Below, piece after piece: positions 1-6,921 of a stretch of DNA of 16,579 nucleotides (position 1 is the first letter of the stretch; each line of letters opens with the position of its first letter). The DNA lies in the NCBI GenBank assembly GCA_002070755.1, contig MWDY01000254.1:1-16579 (forward strand). The letters run 5' to 3'. The stretch is from Spirochaetes bacterium ADurb.Bin110 (lineage in GTDB: Bacteria; Spirochaetota; Spirochaetia; Treponematales; Rectinemataceae). The translations under genes were made by a program, and so were the position numbers. A model generated the notes under the pieces. That model was not told the origin of the DNA and ran no database searches. It saw only the letters and a program-made list of their open reading frames with translations.

Positions 1-1011
1 ATCACCTAGCTCTAGCTCTATCGGATCCTTCTCGAAAATGTTGGGTTTATGTTCGAGAGCCAATTCCTGCCCCATATAGCTCATCGATACTCCAGGCAAG
101 AATTGATAAAAAGGAGTCATTGCGCGCAGCTTCGCTCGATTTCCAAATCTATGAGCCGCGCGCTCCTGATCATGGTTTTCAAGGAACCTGAGCTTTTTTG
201 CTCCTTTTGGATAGAGTGTCTCCTGAACATAGAGATATTCTAGATATCGCTCAAATGGCATTCCTTGCTCCCATATTTTCTCGAGCCTTTCCCAACCATC
301 ATAATCATAGGTCAGATCGAAGGCGGCCACATGTAACTCAGGCTCACTCCATGAATTGTACCCAAGCAATCTCATCTTCCTTAAGAAGGCTGGATGGACG
401 CTCTCGGCAAGCCATACAAGCGGAGCCTTCTCTCCCTTTATGCCAGGATCATATTGATTTACGCGTTGCCGGGCCTGTCTCCAAAACTCGCTTGGAACAA
501 GAGACGCTACATCACAACGAAAACCATCTACTTCTCTATCTCTCCACATTGTTAGTGTATCGATGAGTTCAAGCCAGAGATGAGGCGAACTCTTATAATC
601 GAAATCGACCACATCGCTCCAATCTTCGCACTTTCTCCATGGAAGCCCATCGGCTGCCCTGATAAACCAGTCTGGATGCTCGTGTACAAGCACTGAATCG
701 GGTGAAGTATGATTGAATACTACATCTATCATGAGCTTGAGACCATGAGCATGGACTTCTTCCACAAAGTTCGTAAAATCAGTCTCGTCCCCCAGTTCAG
801 GATTGATCTTGCGATAGTCTTTTATGGCATAGGGACTGCCATAAGTCCCCTTACGAGCCTTTTCCCCTATAGGGTGTATCGGTGTGAGATATATCCAGTC
901 AAAACCCATTTTGGCGACGCGCTCGAGCTCGGGTATAGCTGCGCGGAAAGTCCCCTCTTGAGTGAAGTTGCGCAAAAATATTTGATAGATAGAACTGCTT
1001 TCCTTAATCAT
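1..1011 (-). CDS. Alpha-amylase-family (GH13) glycoside hydrolase, 5' part
   Basis: I translated this minus-strand frame by hand. It is open for 337 codons from the ATG at 1011 to the window edge, so the C-terminus is missing. An in-frame TAG lies seven codons upstream, and AAGGGGAAG sits about 7 nt before the ATG, which supports this start. The four GH13 regions occur in order: DVVFNHTS (residues 96-103), GFRCDVAS with nucleophile D167, LAES with acid/base E203, and ENHD with transition-state stabiliser D281. The active site is therefore intact. There is no signal peptide, so it probably acts on alpha-glucans or maltodextrins in the cytoplasm. Which GH13 subfamily and which product it makes cannot be decided from this half. 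It is divergent from the DUF434 gene, with about 210 nt between them and no clear promoter that I could fix. Confidence 0.9.
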   Translation of the reverse strand, partial: MIKESSSIYQIFLRNFTQEGTFRAAIPELERVAKMGFDWIYLTPIHPIGEKARKGTYGSPYAIKDYRKINPELGDETDFTNFVEEVHAHGLKLMIDVVFNHTSPDSVLVHEHPDWFIRAADGLPWRKCEDWSDVVDFDYKSSPHLWLELIDTLTMWRDREVDGFRCDVASLVPSEFWRQARQRVNQYDPGIKGEKAPLVWLAESVHPAFLRKMRLLGYNSWSEPELHVAAFDLTYDYDGWERLEKIWEQGMPFERYLEYLYVQETLYPKGAKKLRFLENHDQERAAHRFGNRAKLRAMTPFYQFLPGVSMSYMGQELALEHKPNIFEKDPIELELGD

Positions 1012-1225
1012 GGACAGCTTCCCCTTCTTCTACTAATAGGCTTGAGAATTCATAATAAACAATATCAGAGAGCCATAGAACCAGCAAGCAAGACGTATGA
1101 TCATCGGCAAGAATAAGCGCTTGTCGAGAAAGCAGGCTGACAGGCCAAAGCGTGTAGGATATGCTGTATCAATCAGAGCTGCTCCTAAATCGATTAAAAC
1201 AAGGAGCCCCATCAGGGCAAGTGCT

Positions 1226-1945
1226 ATGGAAAAAAAAGAGAATGCCGAAGCCTTTGACGATGCATTTATTGCTGCCGCAAGGGATTATCGAATGCTACTC
1301 GATAAGGACTATCCCATCGATGCAAGCCTCAAGCTAGTAGGCGACCGATATAGGCTTTCGCATAACGGACGCATGATGCTATATAGAGGGATTCTTTCTT
1401 TAAAAGCTTCCCAGAGCAATCTCGCCAAGCTTATCCGTAGCCCGTGGGAGAAGGCTTCGCTCGGTGTCGATGGCTACAATATCCTTTTTACTCTTATGAA
1501 CTATATGCATGGTCACCCTATGTTCATCGCTACGGATGGATTCTTGCGCGATGTAGGTGGCGCACATGGGCGCATCGCGGATCACCGAGGCTTTGAGCGC
1601 ATGGCCGAAATCGCGGCAGAATACCTAGCTGCTCTCAATCTCGAAAGCCTAACTTTCTTCCTCGACGCGCCCGTATCTTCTAGCGGCCGTCAAGCTGGAT
1701 TTCTACGAGAAGCCTTTACACAGAGATCTATGAATGCCGAAGTCCGCCTTGAAAATGGAGTCGACCACTTTCTAGCATGTTGGGAAGGCGAACTCATAGC
1801 TACGGCAGACTCGGCCATAATTGGACGGACAAATGCTCATGTCTTCGACCTTGCCCGCGCAATACTCGAAAACCAGTTCGAGGCTCGCTTTATATCCCTT
1901 GCGCGCCTCTTGGAGCCTAGTTTTTCTATCAGCGCGCAGCTTTGA
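1226..1945 (+). CDS. DUF434/DUF5616 conserved protein, function unknown
   Basis: From the ATG at 1226 the protein has 239 residues. The frame is open further up to an ATG at 1097. That would add 43 very basic, low-complexity residues and has no SD sequence, so I prefer 1226, although its SD (AGGG) is also weak. The N-terminal half holds the DUF434 signature LKLVGDRYRLSHNGRMMLYR. The C-terminal half holds VDGYN (D82), ATDGFLRD (D104, D109), FFLDAPVS (D147) and ATADSA (D195), typical of DUF5616. The family is widespread but uncharacterised. The spacing of the acidic residues, starting with a VDGYN motif, recalls NYN/PIN nucleases, but this is inference only. The gene ends 17 nt inside the convergent metI gene. 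Confidence 0.82.
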   Translation: MEKKENAEAFDDAFIAAARDYRMLLDKDYPIDASLKLVGDRYRLSHNGRMMLYRGILSLKASQSNLAKLIRSPWEKASLGVDGYNILFTLMNYMHGHPMFIATDGFLRDVGGAHGRIADHRGFERMAEIAAEYLAALNLESLTFFLDAPVSSSGRQAGFLREAFTQRSMNAEVRLENGVDHFLACWEGELIATADSAIIGRTNAHVFDLARAILENQFEARFISLARLLEPSFSISAQL

Positions 1946-2594
1946 TTCGGCTAGTAATCCTCGAACCAGCCCATTGAATGAGCTCAACTAGTGCAATGAT
2001 AGCTACTACTGCTACGGCCATTACATCTGCGCGGAAGCGCTGATAGCCATATCGAATCGCTAAATCTCCAAGTCCGCCCCCTCCAATTACACCCGCCATG
2101 GCTGAATAGCCGAGCAAGCTGATCATAGTCAGTGTTAATCCAGATATAAGCGATGGTAGCGCCTCAGGAATTAGAATCGCAAAGAGAATACGCGTCTTTG
2201 AGGCTGCACAGGAGATCGCTGCATCGATTACACCAGAATCGACTTCGGAGAGCGATGATTCCACGATGCGCGCCAGAAAAGGAATTGCAGCTATCGACAG
2301 AGGCACAATGGACGCAATGGTTCCAAGGCTTGTTCCAACAATGAGACGAGATAGTGGCAATACGAGCACCATAAGGATCACATATGGAAAAGAGCGGAGC
2401 ATGTTGATAAAGCGATCCGCGATGCGTTTGACCAAAAGAGCTCCAGGATACTTGCCTGCAAAGCGATCTTGCGAAAGAGCAAATAGCAATATTCCTAATA
2501 CACCACCAAGAATGGTCGCTATCAATGTCGAAGAGGCAATCATTAGAATGGTCTCTCCAAGAGGTCGAACAAGGAGTTGCAGTGTCTCAGACAT
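1929..2594 (-). CDS. metI: Methionine-type ABC transporter permease MetI
   Basis: This is a 221-residue inner-membrane permease of the MetI family, about the usual family length. From the ATG at 2594 the protein begins MSETLQLLVRPLGETI, as in known MetI proteins. AAAAGGAG lies 7 nt before it. An ATG at 2600 is only 1 nt from that SD and is less likely. Longer forms reaching 2699 would run far into metN. Visible family features are LRSFPYVILMVLVLPLSRLIVGTS, the cytoplasmic EAA-type loop (DAAISCAASKTRILFAILIP), which docks on the ATPase, and GYSAMAGVIGGGGLG. Five or so hydrophobic segments are present. The start overlaps the end of metN by 8 nt, so the two are translationally coupled. Likely substrate: D/L-methionine or a related sulfur compound. 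Confidence 0.92.
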   Translation of the reverse strand: MSETLQLLVRPLGETILMIASSTLIATILGGVLGILLFALSQDRFAGKYPGALLVKRIADRFINMLRSFPYVILMVLVLPLSRLIVGTSLGTIASIVPLSIAAIPFLARIVESSLSEVDSGVIDAAISCAASKTRILFAILIPEALPSLISGLTLTMISLLGYSAMAGVIGGGGLGDLAIRYGYQRFRADVMAVAVVAIIALVELIQWAGSRITSRIKAAR

Positions 2595-3489
2595 AGCCAT
2601 ACTCCTTTTCATTGTCCTCCTTGAGAAAAGCCTGAGCTGCTTCAGAACTAGGATTGGAGAAGACCTCCGCGACAGAGCCTTGTTCGACGATAGATCCACC
2701 AGAGATCACCGAGACAGTATCGCAAATGCGGCGTATGACCTCTCTCTGATGAGTCACCATAATGACGGTAAGCCCCAGTCTGTCTCTCAGAGATCGAATC
2801 AAGTCGAGTACTGCTCTTGTGGTCTCTGGGTCTAGCGCGCTCGTTGCTTCATCGCTCAAGAGCATTGCAGGGCTATTTGCAAGCGCTCGGGCTATAGCTA
2901 CCCTCTGCTTTTCACCTCCGGAAAGACGGCCTGCAGGTCTATCTGCCTTATCCGAAAGCTCGACAAGCTCAAGAAGTTCTTCTACGCGCGCACGAATTTT
3001 CTCTCGAGGCCAGCCTGCAGCTTCGAGTGGAAAGGCTATATTGCCCGCCGCGGTCCGCGAAGAAAATAGATTAAAACTTTGAAACACAAAGCCAACCTGT
3101 CTACGGGCTTCAAGCATTGCTCGCCCATACAACTCATGCACGGGCATTGTGATGCCCTCGTACCAGATCGAGCCCTCATCTGGCTTCTCCAAAAGACCCG
3201 CGATACGGATCAAGGTAGTCTTGCCTGCTCCGCTTTTGCCTATAATGCCATGGATACTTTCCTTGGGCACATCTAGCGATATCTCATGTAGCACACTATG
3301 GTTGCCAAAAGATTTCGACACCCTATCGATGCGAATCGCTAGCTCGGTTTTCTTTGTATGAGAATCGCCAATATCTTTGGGAAAAGCCCCTATAGGGTCA
3401 AAACATCCCCCGTGATGCGGGGTATGGTGGGAAGGATGCGCTACTAGCGCCTGATCAGCGGCCTCCTCTGGCCGCTTTGCATGAAACAT
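2587..3489 (-). CDS. metN: Methionine-type ABC transporter ATPase MetN, lacking the NIL domain
   Basis: This ABC ATPase has an intact catalytic set: Walker A GKSGAGKTT (84-92), Q-loop Q137, signature LSGGEKQ (189-195), Walker B MLLSDEATS (209-217) and H-loop H247. NLFSSRTAAGNIAFPLE and the neighbouring metI point to MetN. Known MetN proteins have about 340 residues and end in a NIL/ACT-like domain that senses methionine. This one stops about 50 residues after the H-loop, so that domain is absent. The conserved part starts only at about residue 50 (AIRIDRVSKSFG). The preceding 49 residues include a His-rich stretch (HPSHHTPHHGG). The ATG at 3489 is the only ATG/GTG/TTG in this frame but has no SD, so the true start is uncertain. 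No metQ binding-protein gene lies beside it. Confidence 0.85.
   Translation of the reverse strand: MFHAKRPEEAADQALVAHPSHHTPHHGGCFDPIGAFPKDIGDSHTKKTELAIRIDRVSKSFGNHSVLHEISLDVPKESIHGIIGKSGAGKTTLIRIAGLLEKPDEGSIWYEGITMPVHELYGRAMLEARRQVGFVFQSFNLFSSRTAAGNIAFPLEAAGWPREKIRARVEELLELVELSDKADRPAGRLSGGEKQRVAIARALANSPAMLLSDEATSALDPETTRAVLDLIRSLRDRLGLTVIMVTHQREVIRRICDTVSVISGGSIVEQGSVAEVFSNPSSEAAQAFLKEDNEKEYGYV
3388..3476 (-). promoter_or_regulatory. Chain of four hairpins at the 5' end of metN
   Basis: Four perfect inverted repeats follow each other. They are AGCGGCC/GGCCGCT (3457-3476, 6-nt loop), GCGCT/AGCGC (3438-3450, 3-nt loop), CCCCG/CGGGG (3408-3422, 5-nt loop) and the palindrome CCCTATAGGG (3388-3397). 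On the transcript they lie between the leader ORF start and the conserved part of MetN, and the first loop and 3' arm contain AGAGGAGG, an SD-like string. I do not recognise a known SAM, T-box or other riboswitch class. They may form a translational or transcriptional switch, or may simply be structured coding RNA. Confidence 0.45.
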
Positions 3490-3512
3490 GAAAGATCTTG
3501 TGTCTGAATCAT
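3444..3512 (-). CDS. Possible 22-residue leader peptide upstream of metN
   Basis: This short ORF begins with ATG at 3512, has a good SD (AAAGGA, 6 nt spacing), and lies about 20 nt after a good promoter. It ends at TAG inside the second hairpin. It overlaps the first 46 nt of the annotated metN frame in a different frame. The peptide starts MIQTQDLSCFMQ and ends RRPLIRR, with no run of one amino acid that would suggest classical attenuation. It may be a regulatory uORF, or the true entry site from which metN translation is reached by coupling or a frameshift. The frame stays open upstream to 3680 (78 codons), but that part lies before the predicted transcript start. Confidence 0.35.
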   Translation of the reverse strand: MIQTQDLSCFMQSGQRRPLIRR

Positions 3513-3532
3513 AAGTTTTCCTTTAAGCCAGA

Positions 3533-3562
3533 ACCATAAAGGATTTTGTCTCTCTTTGTCAA
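3533..3562 (-). promoter_or_regulatory. Promoter for metNI
   Basis: On the minus strand TTGACA (3557-3562) is followed after 18 nt by TATGGT (3533-3538): a perfect -35 and a 4/6 -10 for the housekeeping sigma factor. Transcription would start near 3526, just before the SD of the leader ORF. Confidence 0.5.
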
Positions 3563-3599
3563 TAGACAAAAGATTACTGGGCTCGAAGAAATGCTGCTT

Positions 3600-3712
3600 A
3601 GCTATCTTTGCACAAATTTGTCGTGCACCCAAGTAATGGAGCATAGTTACCTTTGTAAATATTTCGTGCACACTTGACAATGGAAAACTTGCACACTTGA
3701 CAATGGAAAACT
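3600..3712. repeat. Imperfect 45-nt tandem repeat array with 23-nt perfect duplication
   Basis: Units 3600-3644 and 3645-3689 are both 45 nt and align along their length, sharing for example CTTTG and TCGTGCAC, with ATGGA near the end. The last 23 nt of the second unit (3667-3689, TGCACACTTGACAATGGAAA then ACT) are repeated exactly at 3690-3712. Unit one also contains the perfect palindrome ACAAATTTGT (3612-3621). The array lies between the RseC-like gene and the metN promoter. It could be a remnant end of an insertion sequence with multiple internal repeats, as in the IS21 family, or an operator array. No transposase fragment is next to it. Confidence 0.7.
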
Positions 3713-3763
3713 AAAAAGCAGATTTGCCAATCGGACAGATTTATCGCTTTATCATTGCTTCTC

Positions 3764-4180
3764 TTAAAAAACCTCGCCTTCTTTTCCTAGAATATAAGGA
3801 AAGGATTCTAGCCTATGGCGACGCTGAACAAGCGTTCCTATAACAAGAGCAAGAACAAAACCTGCGCCAGCGCTAGCTACGGCGGTTCCTTCGCCCGAAC
3901 CCCCGAAGACTAGAGTTCCAAAGCCATAGCCAACAAAAAGCATGATAAGAGGAAAACCCAAGACCCAAAAAGCGCTCTTTGCTTGTTCGCTTGTAGGCAT
4001 TTCGATTATTATGCGATCTCCTTCCTCTATATCGATATGCCCCTTGTTATACACAGAGAGATCGCTTTTGCGTATTTTGCATCTACTATTGTTGACACAC
4101 ACGCTGCAACCTTCTTGCATCTCGATCGAAACTGTTACCATATCACCCTTGATTTTTATTACTGTTGCTCTCTCCCTCAT
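3764..4180 (-). CDS. RseC/MucC-like membrane protein
   Basis: This 138-residue protein starts at the ATG at 4180, with AAGGAGAT 6 nt upstream. It has a small N-terminal beta-rich cytoplasmic domain with three clustered cysteines (C25, C28, C34 in GCSVCVNNSRC). Two membrane segments follow (about 71-93 and 99-118). This order, and the opening MRERATVIKIKGD, match the RseC/MucC family. Members of that family act with Rnf-type electron transport in SoxR reduction or modulate sigma-E signalling. No rnf or sigma-E genes are in the window, so the role here is open; a redox or iron-sulfur function for the Cys cluster is inference. The start lies 38 nt inside the phosphoesterase-like gene, suggesting coupling in one operon with it. 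Confidence 0.78.
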   Translation of the reverse strand: MRERATVIKIKGDMVTVSIEMQEGCSVCVNNSRCKIRKSDLSVYNKGHIDIEEGDRIIIEMPTSEQAKSAFWVLGFPLIMLFVGYGFGTLVFGGSGEGTAVASAGAGFVLALVIGTLVQRRHRLESFPYILGKEGEVF

Positions 4181-4976
4181 CTACGATCTCCTTGCCGCAA
4201 ATACGGAATGGTTCAATCGAAATCGCGCTGCCATCATCATCGAAGTGGATACAGGTACCTTGTGCTTCTGGCTGAGCGCTAGCCTCTCTGCACCATGTCG
4301 GTATGCCGGTCAAGAATTCCTTGACCTTGGCATCTGGATCAAGCCCGCCTACCGACAATATGCTGCCCGTTCTGCCCAGATCGGTGATAGCCGCTGTCTT
4401 TTGGCTGAGGATTCGAGCATCCGCAGTTAGCACCTTGCCCCCAGAACCAAGTATGGCCGAAACCTTGCCATTCGTGTGCCTGGCCATAGAGAGCTTCTCA
4501 GCGGTTGTCGCAGCGTGAAAATTGACTACGATACAAGCCGTCCCCCTGCGCAAGTAATTGCTTAGCTGATCTATCGCTAAAAAGGGATTATCCGCATGGA
4601 TCCTCGCAAATCCTGATTGTCCAAGAAGCATTACGATTGCGACTTTTTTGTCATTTTTCTCGAAGACTCTCCAGCTGCGCCCAGGATCTTCTAGAGGAAG
4701 ATTAGCTGGCCTCAGCACCCAGCCCGCTTTAGGGTAGAATTCAGTCATGTCTGGCTTATAATAGGCCGCCTCACCCATCGTTATACAATCGATCCCCAAT
4801 TTGCGAAGATAGACCGCATGTTGAATACCTAGGCCTGCTCCTCCCGTAGCTGAGTTTGCATTTGCAAAAACAAAATCGGGCTCAAAGCGCTGCCGAATTT
4901 CGGGCATGGTGCTTTTTACGGTGAATACGCCGGTCTTTCCGACGATCTCACCAAGAAATACGATCGTTAATCCCAC
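4143..4976 (-). CDS. YmdB/TIGR00282-like phosphoesterase with degenerate metal site
   Basis: This 277-residue protein starts with GTG at 4976; only a weak AGGTT precedes it. Its whole length follows the TIGR00282 (YmdB) family of di-metal cyclic-nucleotide phosphodiesterases, with clear anchors ANLPLEDPGR, NFHAATTAEK, TADARIL and ITDLGRTGS. Most metal ligands of the family are replaced. The family GDxVG is GEIVG (E10), NGENA is NANSA (39-43), GNHTW is GEAAY (68-72), DFHAEAT is NFHAATT (152-158, H154 kept), and GTHTHVQTAD is GSGGKVLTAD (177-186). Normal di-metal catalysis therefore looks unlikely. It may be a structural or binding pseudo-enzyme, or use altered chemistry. It sits between the dCMP deaminase and the RseC-like gene on one strand, 87 nt after the former. 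Confidence 0.8.
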   Translation of the reverse strand: MGLTIVFLGEIVGKTGVFTVKSTMPEIRQRFEPDFVFANANSATGGAGLGIQHAVYLRKLGIDCITMGEAAYYKPDMTEFYPKAGWVLRPANLPLEDPGRSWRVFEKNDKKVAIVMLLGQSGFARIHADNPFLAIDQLSNYLRRGTACIVVNFHAATTAEKLSMARHTNGKVSAILGSGGKVLTADARILSQKTAAITDLGRTGSILSVGGLDPDAKVKEFLTGIPTWCREASAQPEAQGTCIHFDDDGSAISIEPFRICGKEIVDEGESNSNKNQG

Positions 4977-5063
4977 AACCTGCTATGCTAGCGGGAACTT
5001 GGCTTTTTTACAACGGGCTTTTATGGATATTTCGGATAATAAGGCTATTAAGGCAAGATCTAT

Positions 5064-5549
5064 TCATTGTCTCGAGTATTGCAGAATCTCCTCATGAACA
5101 TATTCGAGATCTACTCCGGCCATTTTAAACATTCCCTCGCTTTCTTCTGCATCATGATAGCGATATTCAGCTACGACCCGGACAATGCCGCAGTTTATGA
5201 TGAGCATAGCACAGGTCCGACATGGAGTCATACGACAATAAAGTGTGCCTCCCTCGATGGCTACACCCTTTTTTGCTGCCTGACAAATAGCATTTTGCTC
5301 TGCATGCACAGTTCGAACACAATGTTCGGTTATACTGCCATCCTCGTGCAGCATCTTTCTCATCTGATGACCAATGTCATCGCAATGTGGCAGACCTGAA
5401 GGAGCCCCCACATATCCAGTGGCTAGTATCTGGTTGTTCTTTGCAATAACGCAGCCTGAACGGCCGCGATCGCAGGTAGCTCGTTTTGCAATTGCATTAG
5501 CGACCTCCATGAAATATTCATCCCATGTTGGACGGCGATATTCCGACAT
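5064..5549 (-). CDS. dCMP deaminase (deoxycytidylate deaminase, ComEB-like)
   Basis: This 161-residue cytoplasmic enzyme converts dCMP to dUMP, feeding dTMP synthesis. I chose the ATG at 5549 because AAGGAGGAAAG lies just upstream and the family begins near here (RRPTWDEYFMEVA). The open frame back to 5612 has no matching homology. The zinc-dependent deaminase motifs are intact: HAEQNAI (H82, catalytic E84) and TPCRTC (C110, C113). CDRGRSGCVI and GAPSGLPHC (C56), typical of the dCMP deaminase group, are also present. It is the first gene of a likely minus-strand operon with the phosphoesterase-like and RseC-like genes. The 109 nt before the next plus-strand start must hold divergent promoters. 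Confidence 0.93.
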   Translation of the reverse strand: MSEYRRPTWDEYFMEVANAIAKRATCDRGRSGCVIAKNNQILATGYVGAPSGLPHCDDIGHQMRKMLHEDGSITEHCVRTVHAEQNAICQAAKKGVAIEGGTLYCRMTPCRTCAMLIINCGIVRVVAEYRYHDAEESEGMFKMAGVDLEYVHEEILQYSRQ

Positions 5550-5658
5550 CAACTTTCCTCCTTGCCGACATTTCCATTTATACTGCATAATATCATAGGT
5601 AAGATTGTACATCGATGCAAATACATGCGAAACCTAGAACCAATTAGGAGTTTTTCAG

Positions 5659-6678
5659 ATGAGGCAGCACTCTATACCATTCGTTTTTGTTTTAATGCTT
5701 CTAGTAGTTCCTATCCAATCCTGCAACGCACAGACATCTCGGCCAGATGGTATGTATGCAATTATGAAAACTAATAAAGGTACGATAGTCATTAACCTCG
5801 AATTCGAGAAAGCACCTATGACAGTTGGCAACTTTGTCGGGCTTGCGGAAGGATCCCTTGATGCAACCAAAGGCAGACATTTCTACGATGGTCTGAGTTT
5901 TCATAGAGTTGTTGCCAATTTCGTTGTACAGGGAGGCGACCCTATTGGAGACGGCACCGGAGGCCCTGGGTACCGGTTCCCCGATGAAATCGTGCCAGAA
6001 CTAAAACATGATGGACCAGGAGTGGTTTCCATGGCCAATGCCGGCCCTAATACAAATGGCAGCCAGTTCTTTATAACTCTTGAAGCGGCTCCATGGCTCG
6101 ATGGTAAGCATTCAGTCTTTGGCAAAGTCATCGAAGGTATGGATATTGTAAGACAGATTCAGCAAGGCGATCGCATCGAATCAATTACAATCCAAAGAGT
6201 AGGTGCCAAGGCTAAATCCTTCGATAGTTCGCAGCAAGCATGGGATCAGCGCCTCAGCGCAGCTTACACCACTCTAAATGCTCTCAACAAGCAAAAGCGT
6301 GATTCCGACCTAGAACTCATTGCTCAGAAATGGCCCGACCTCCAGACAGACGAAAATGGTATCCTTCAAAAAACCATACACAAGGGCTTCGGATCTATGC
6401 CTGCACCTGGCAGCAAGGTCTCGGTAATATATAAAGGCATGCTTCTAGATGGCACTGTCTTCGACCAATCAGCGCTTTCGGGTAGCCCGTTTACATTTAC
6501 CATAGGGCAAGGAGAAGTCATAGATGGCTGGGATCTTGTCGTAAGCACCATGAAAAAAGGAGAAAAACGAATGATAATCGTACCCCCAGAGCTTGCCTAT
6601 GGCTCACAGAGCATTGGTGATGTCATTCCGCCTAACTCATTCCTGGTTTTTGAAATAGAACTCGTCTCTATAGAATAG
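5659..6678 (+). CDS. Dual cyclophilin-FKBP peptidyl-prolyl isomerase, putative lipoprotein
   Basis: This 339-residue protein fuses two unrelated prolyl isomerase folds. A hydrophobic signal segment (7-18) ends in PIQSC with C22, a relaxed lipobox, so it is probably a lipid-anchored envelope protein. The cyclophilin domain (about 33-183) keeps FHRV (R83), NFVVQGGD (F88, Q91), SQFFIT, and [10 protein letters not shown] (W146, H151). A linker of about 55 residues, likely helical, follows. The FKBP domain (about 235-338) keeps VIYKG (Y258), VFDQS (F268, D269), EVIDGW (V287, I288, W291), LAYG (Y314), IPPNS and LVFEIEL. Both active sites look complete. AGGAG lies 8 nt before the ATG. It likely helps fold exported or outer-membrane proteins. 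Fusions of these two families are rare but have been described in bacteria and protozoa. Confidence 0.93.
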   Translation: MRQHSIPFVFVLMLLVVPIQSCNAQTSRPDGMYAIMKTNKGTIVINLEFEKAPMTVGNFVGLAEGSLDATKGRHFYDGLSFHRVVANFVVQGGDPIGDGTGGPGYRFPDEIVPELKHDGPGVVSMANAGPNTNGSQFFITLEAAPWLDGKHSVFGKVIEGMDIVRQIQQGDRIESITIQRVGAKAKSFDSSQQAWDQRLSAAYTTLNALNKQKRDSDLELIAQKWPDLQTDENGILQKTIHKGFGSMPAPGSKVSVIYKGMLLDGTVFDQSALSGSPFTFTIGQGEVIDGWDLVVSTMKKGEKRMIIVPPELAYGSQSIGDVIPPNSFLVFEIELVSIE

Positions 6679-6760
6679 AGAAGCCTTAGCTCATGAAAAA
6701 GAGTTCGTAATACTAGAGACTCTGTCAGTTACTGTTTCTTATTGGAAGTAATTTGACTCT

Positions 6761-6837
6761 TTGGAGATAAAAGAGATTTGCTCTGAAATTTCTGTCTGCT
6801 TGGAGATAATGGAGTTTATTCAACTAGATATCTCCAA
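6761..6837. repeat. TTGGAGATA repeats, two direct and one inverted
   Basis: TTGGAGATA occurs at 6761-6769 and 6800-6808, and inverted (TATCTCCAA) at 6829-6837. The second and third copies can form a 9-bp stem with a 20-nt loop. The first lies in a small CTCTTT/AAAGAG inverted repeat. There is no T-run, so this is not a standard terminator. It lies in the 243-nt gap before the secreted protein and could be an operator or an mRNA structure. Confidence 0.45.
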
Positions 6838-6921
6838 TAACTATGATGATTTATCCATAAAGCGATAGATATTTCAGCTTTCCGCCAAACCTAATTCTTC
6901 TTCTTTCTCTACAATAAAATT

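Noticed and set aside
198..566. Plus-strand ORFs opposite the glycosidase
   Set aside because: They are antisense shadows; the minus frame carries all four GH13 motifs.
1097..1225. N-terminal extension of the DUF434 protein from the ATG at 1097
   Set aside because: The 43 residues are basic and low in complexity, there is no SD, and the family similarity starts after residue 44.
3551..3575. TTTGTC/GACAAA inverted repeat as a terminator of the RseC-like operon
   Set aside because: The stem is only 6 bp with no T-run, and it overlaps the -35 box of the metN promoter.
3667..3712. Repeats as a CRISPR array
   Set aside because: The copies are directly adjacent with no spacers, there are too few, and no cas gene is near.
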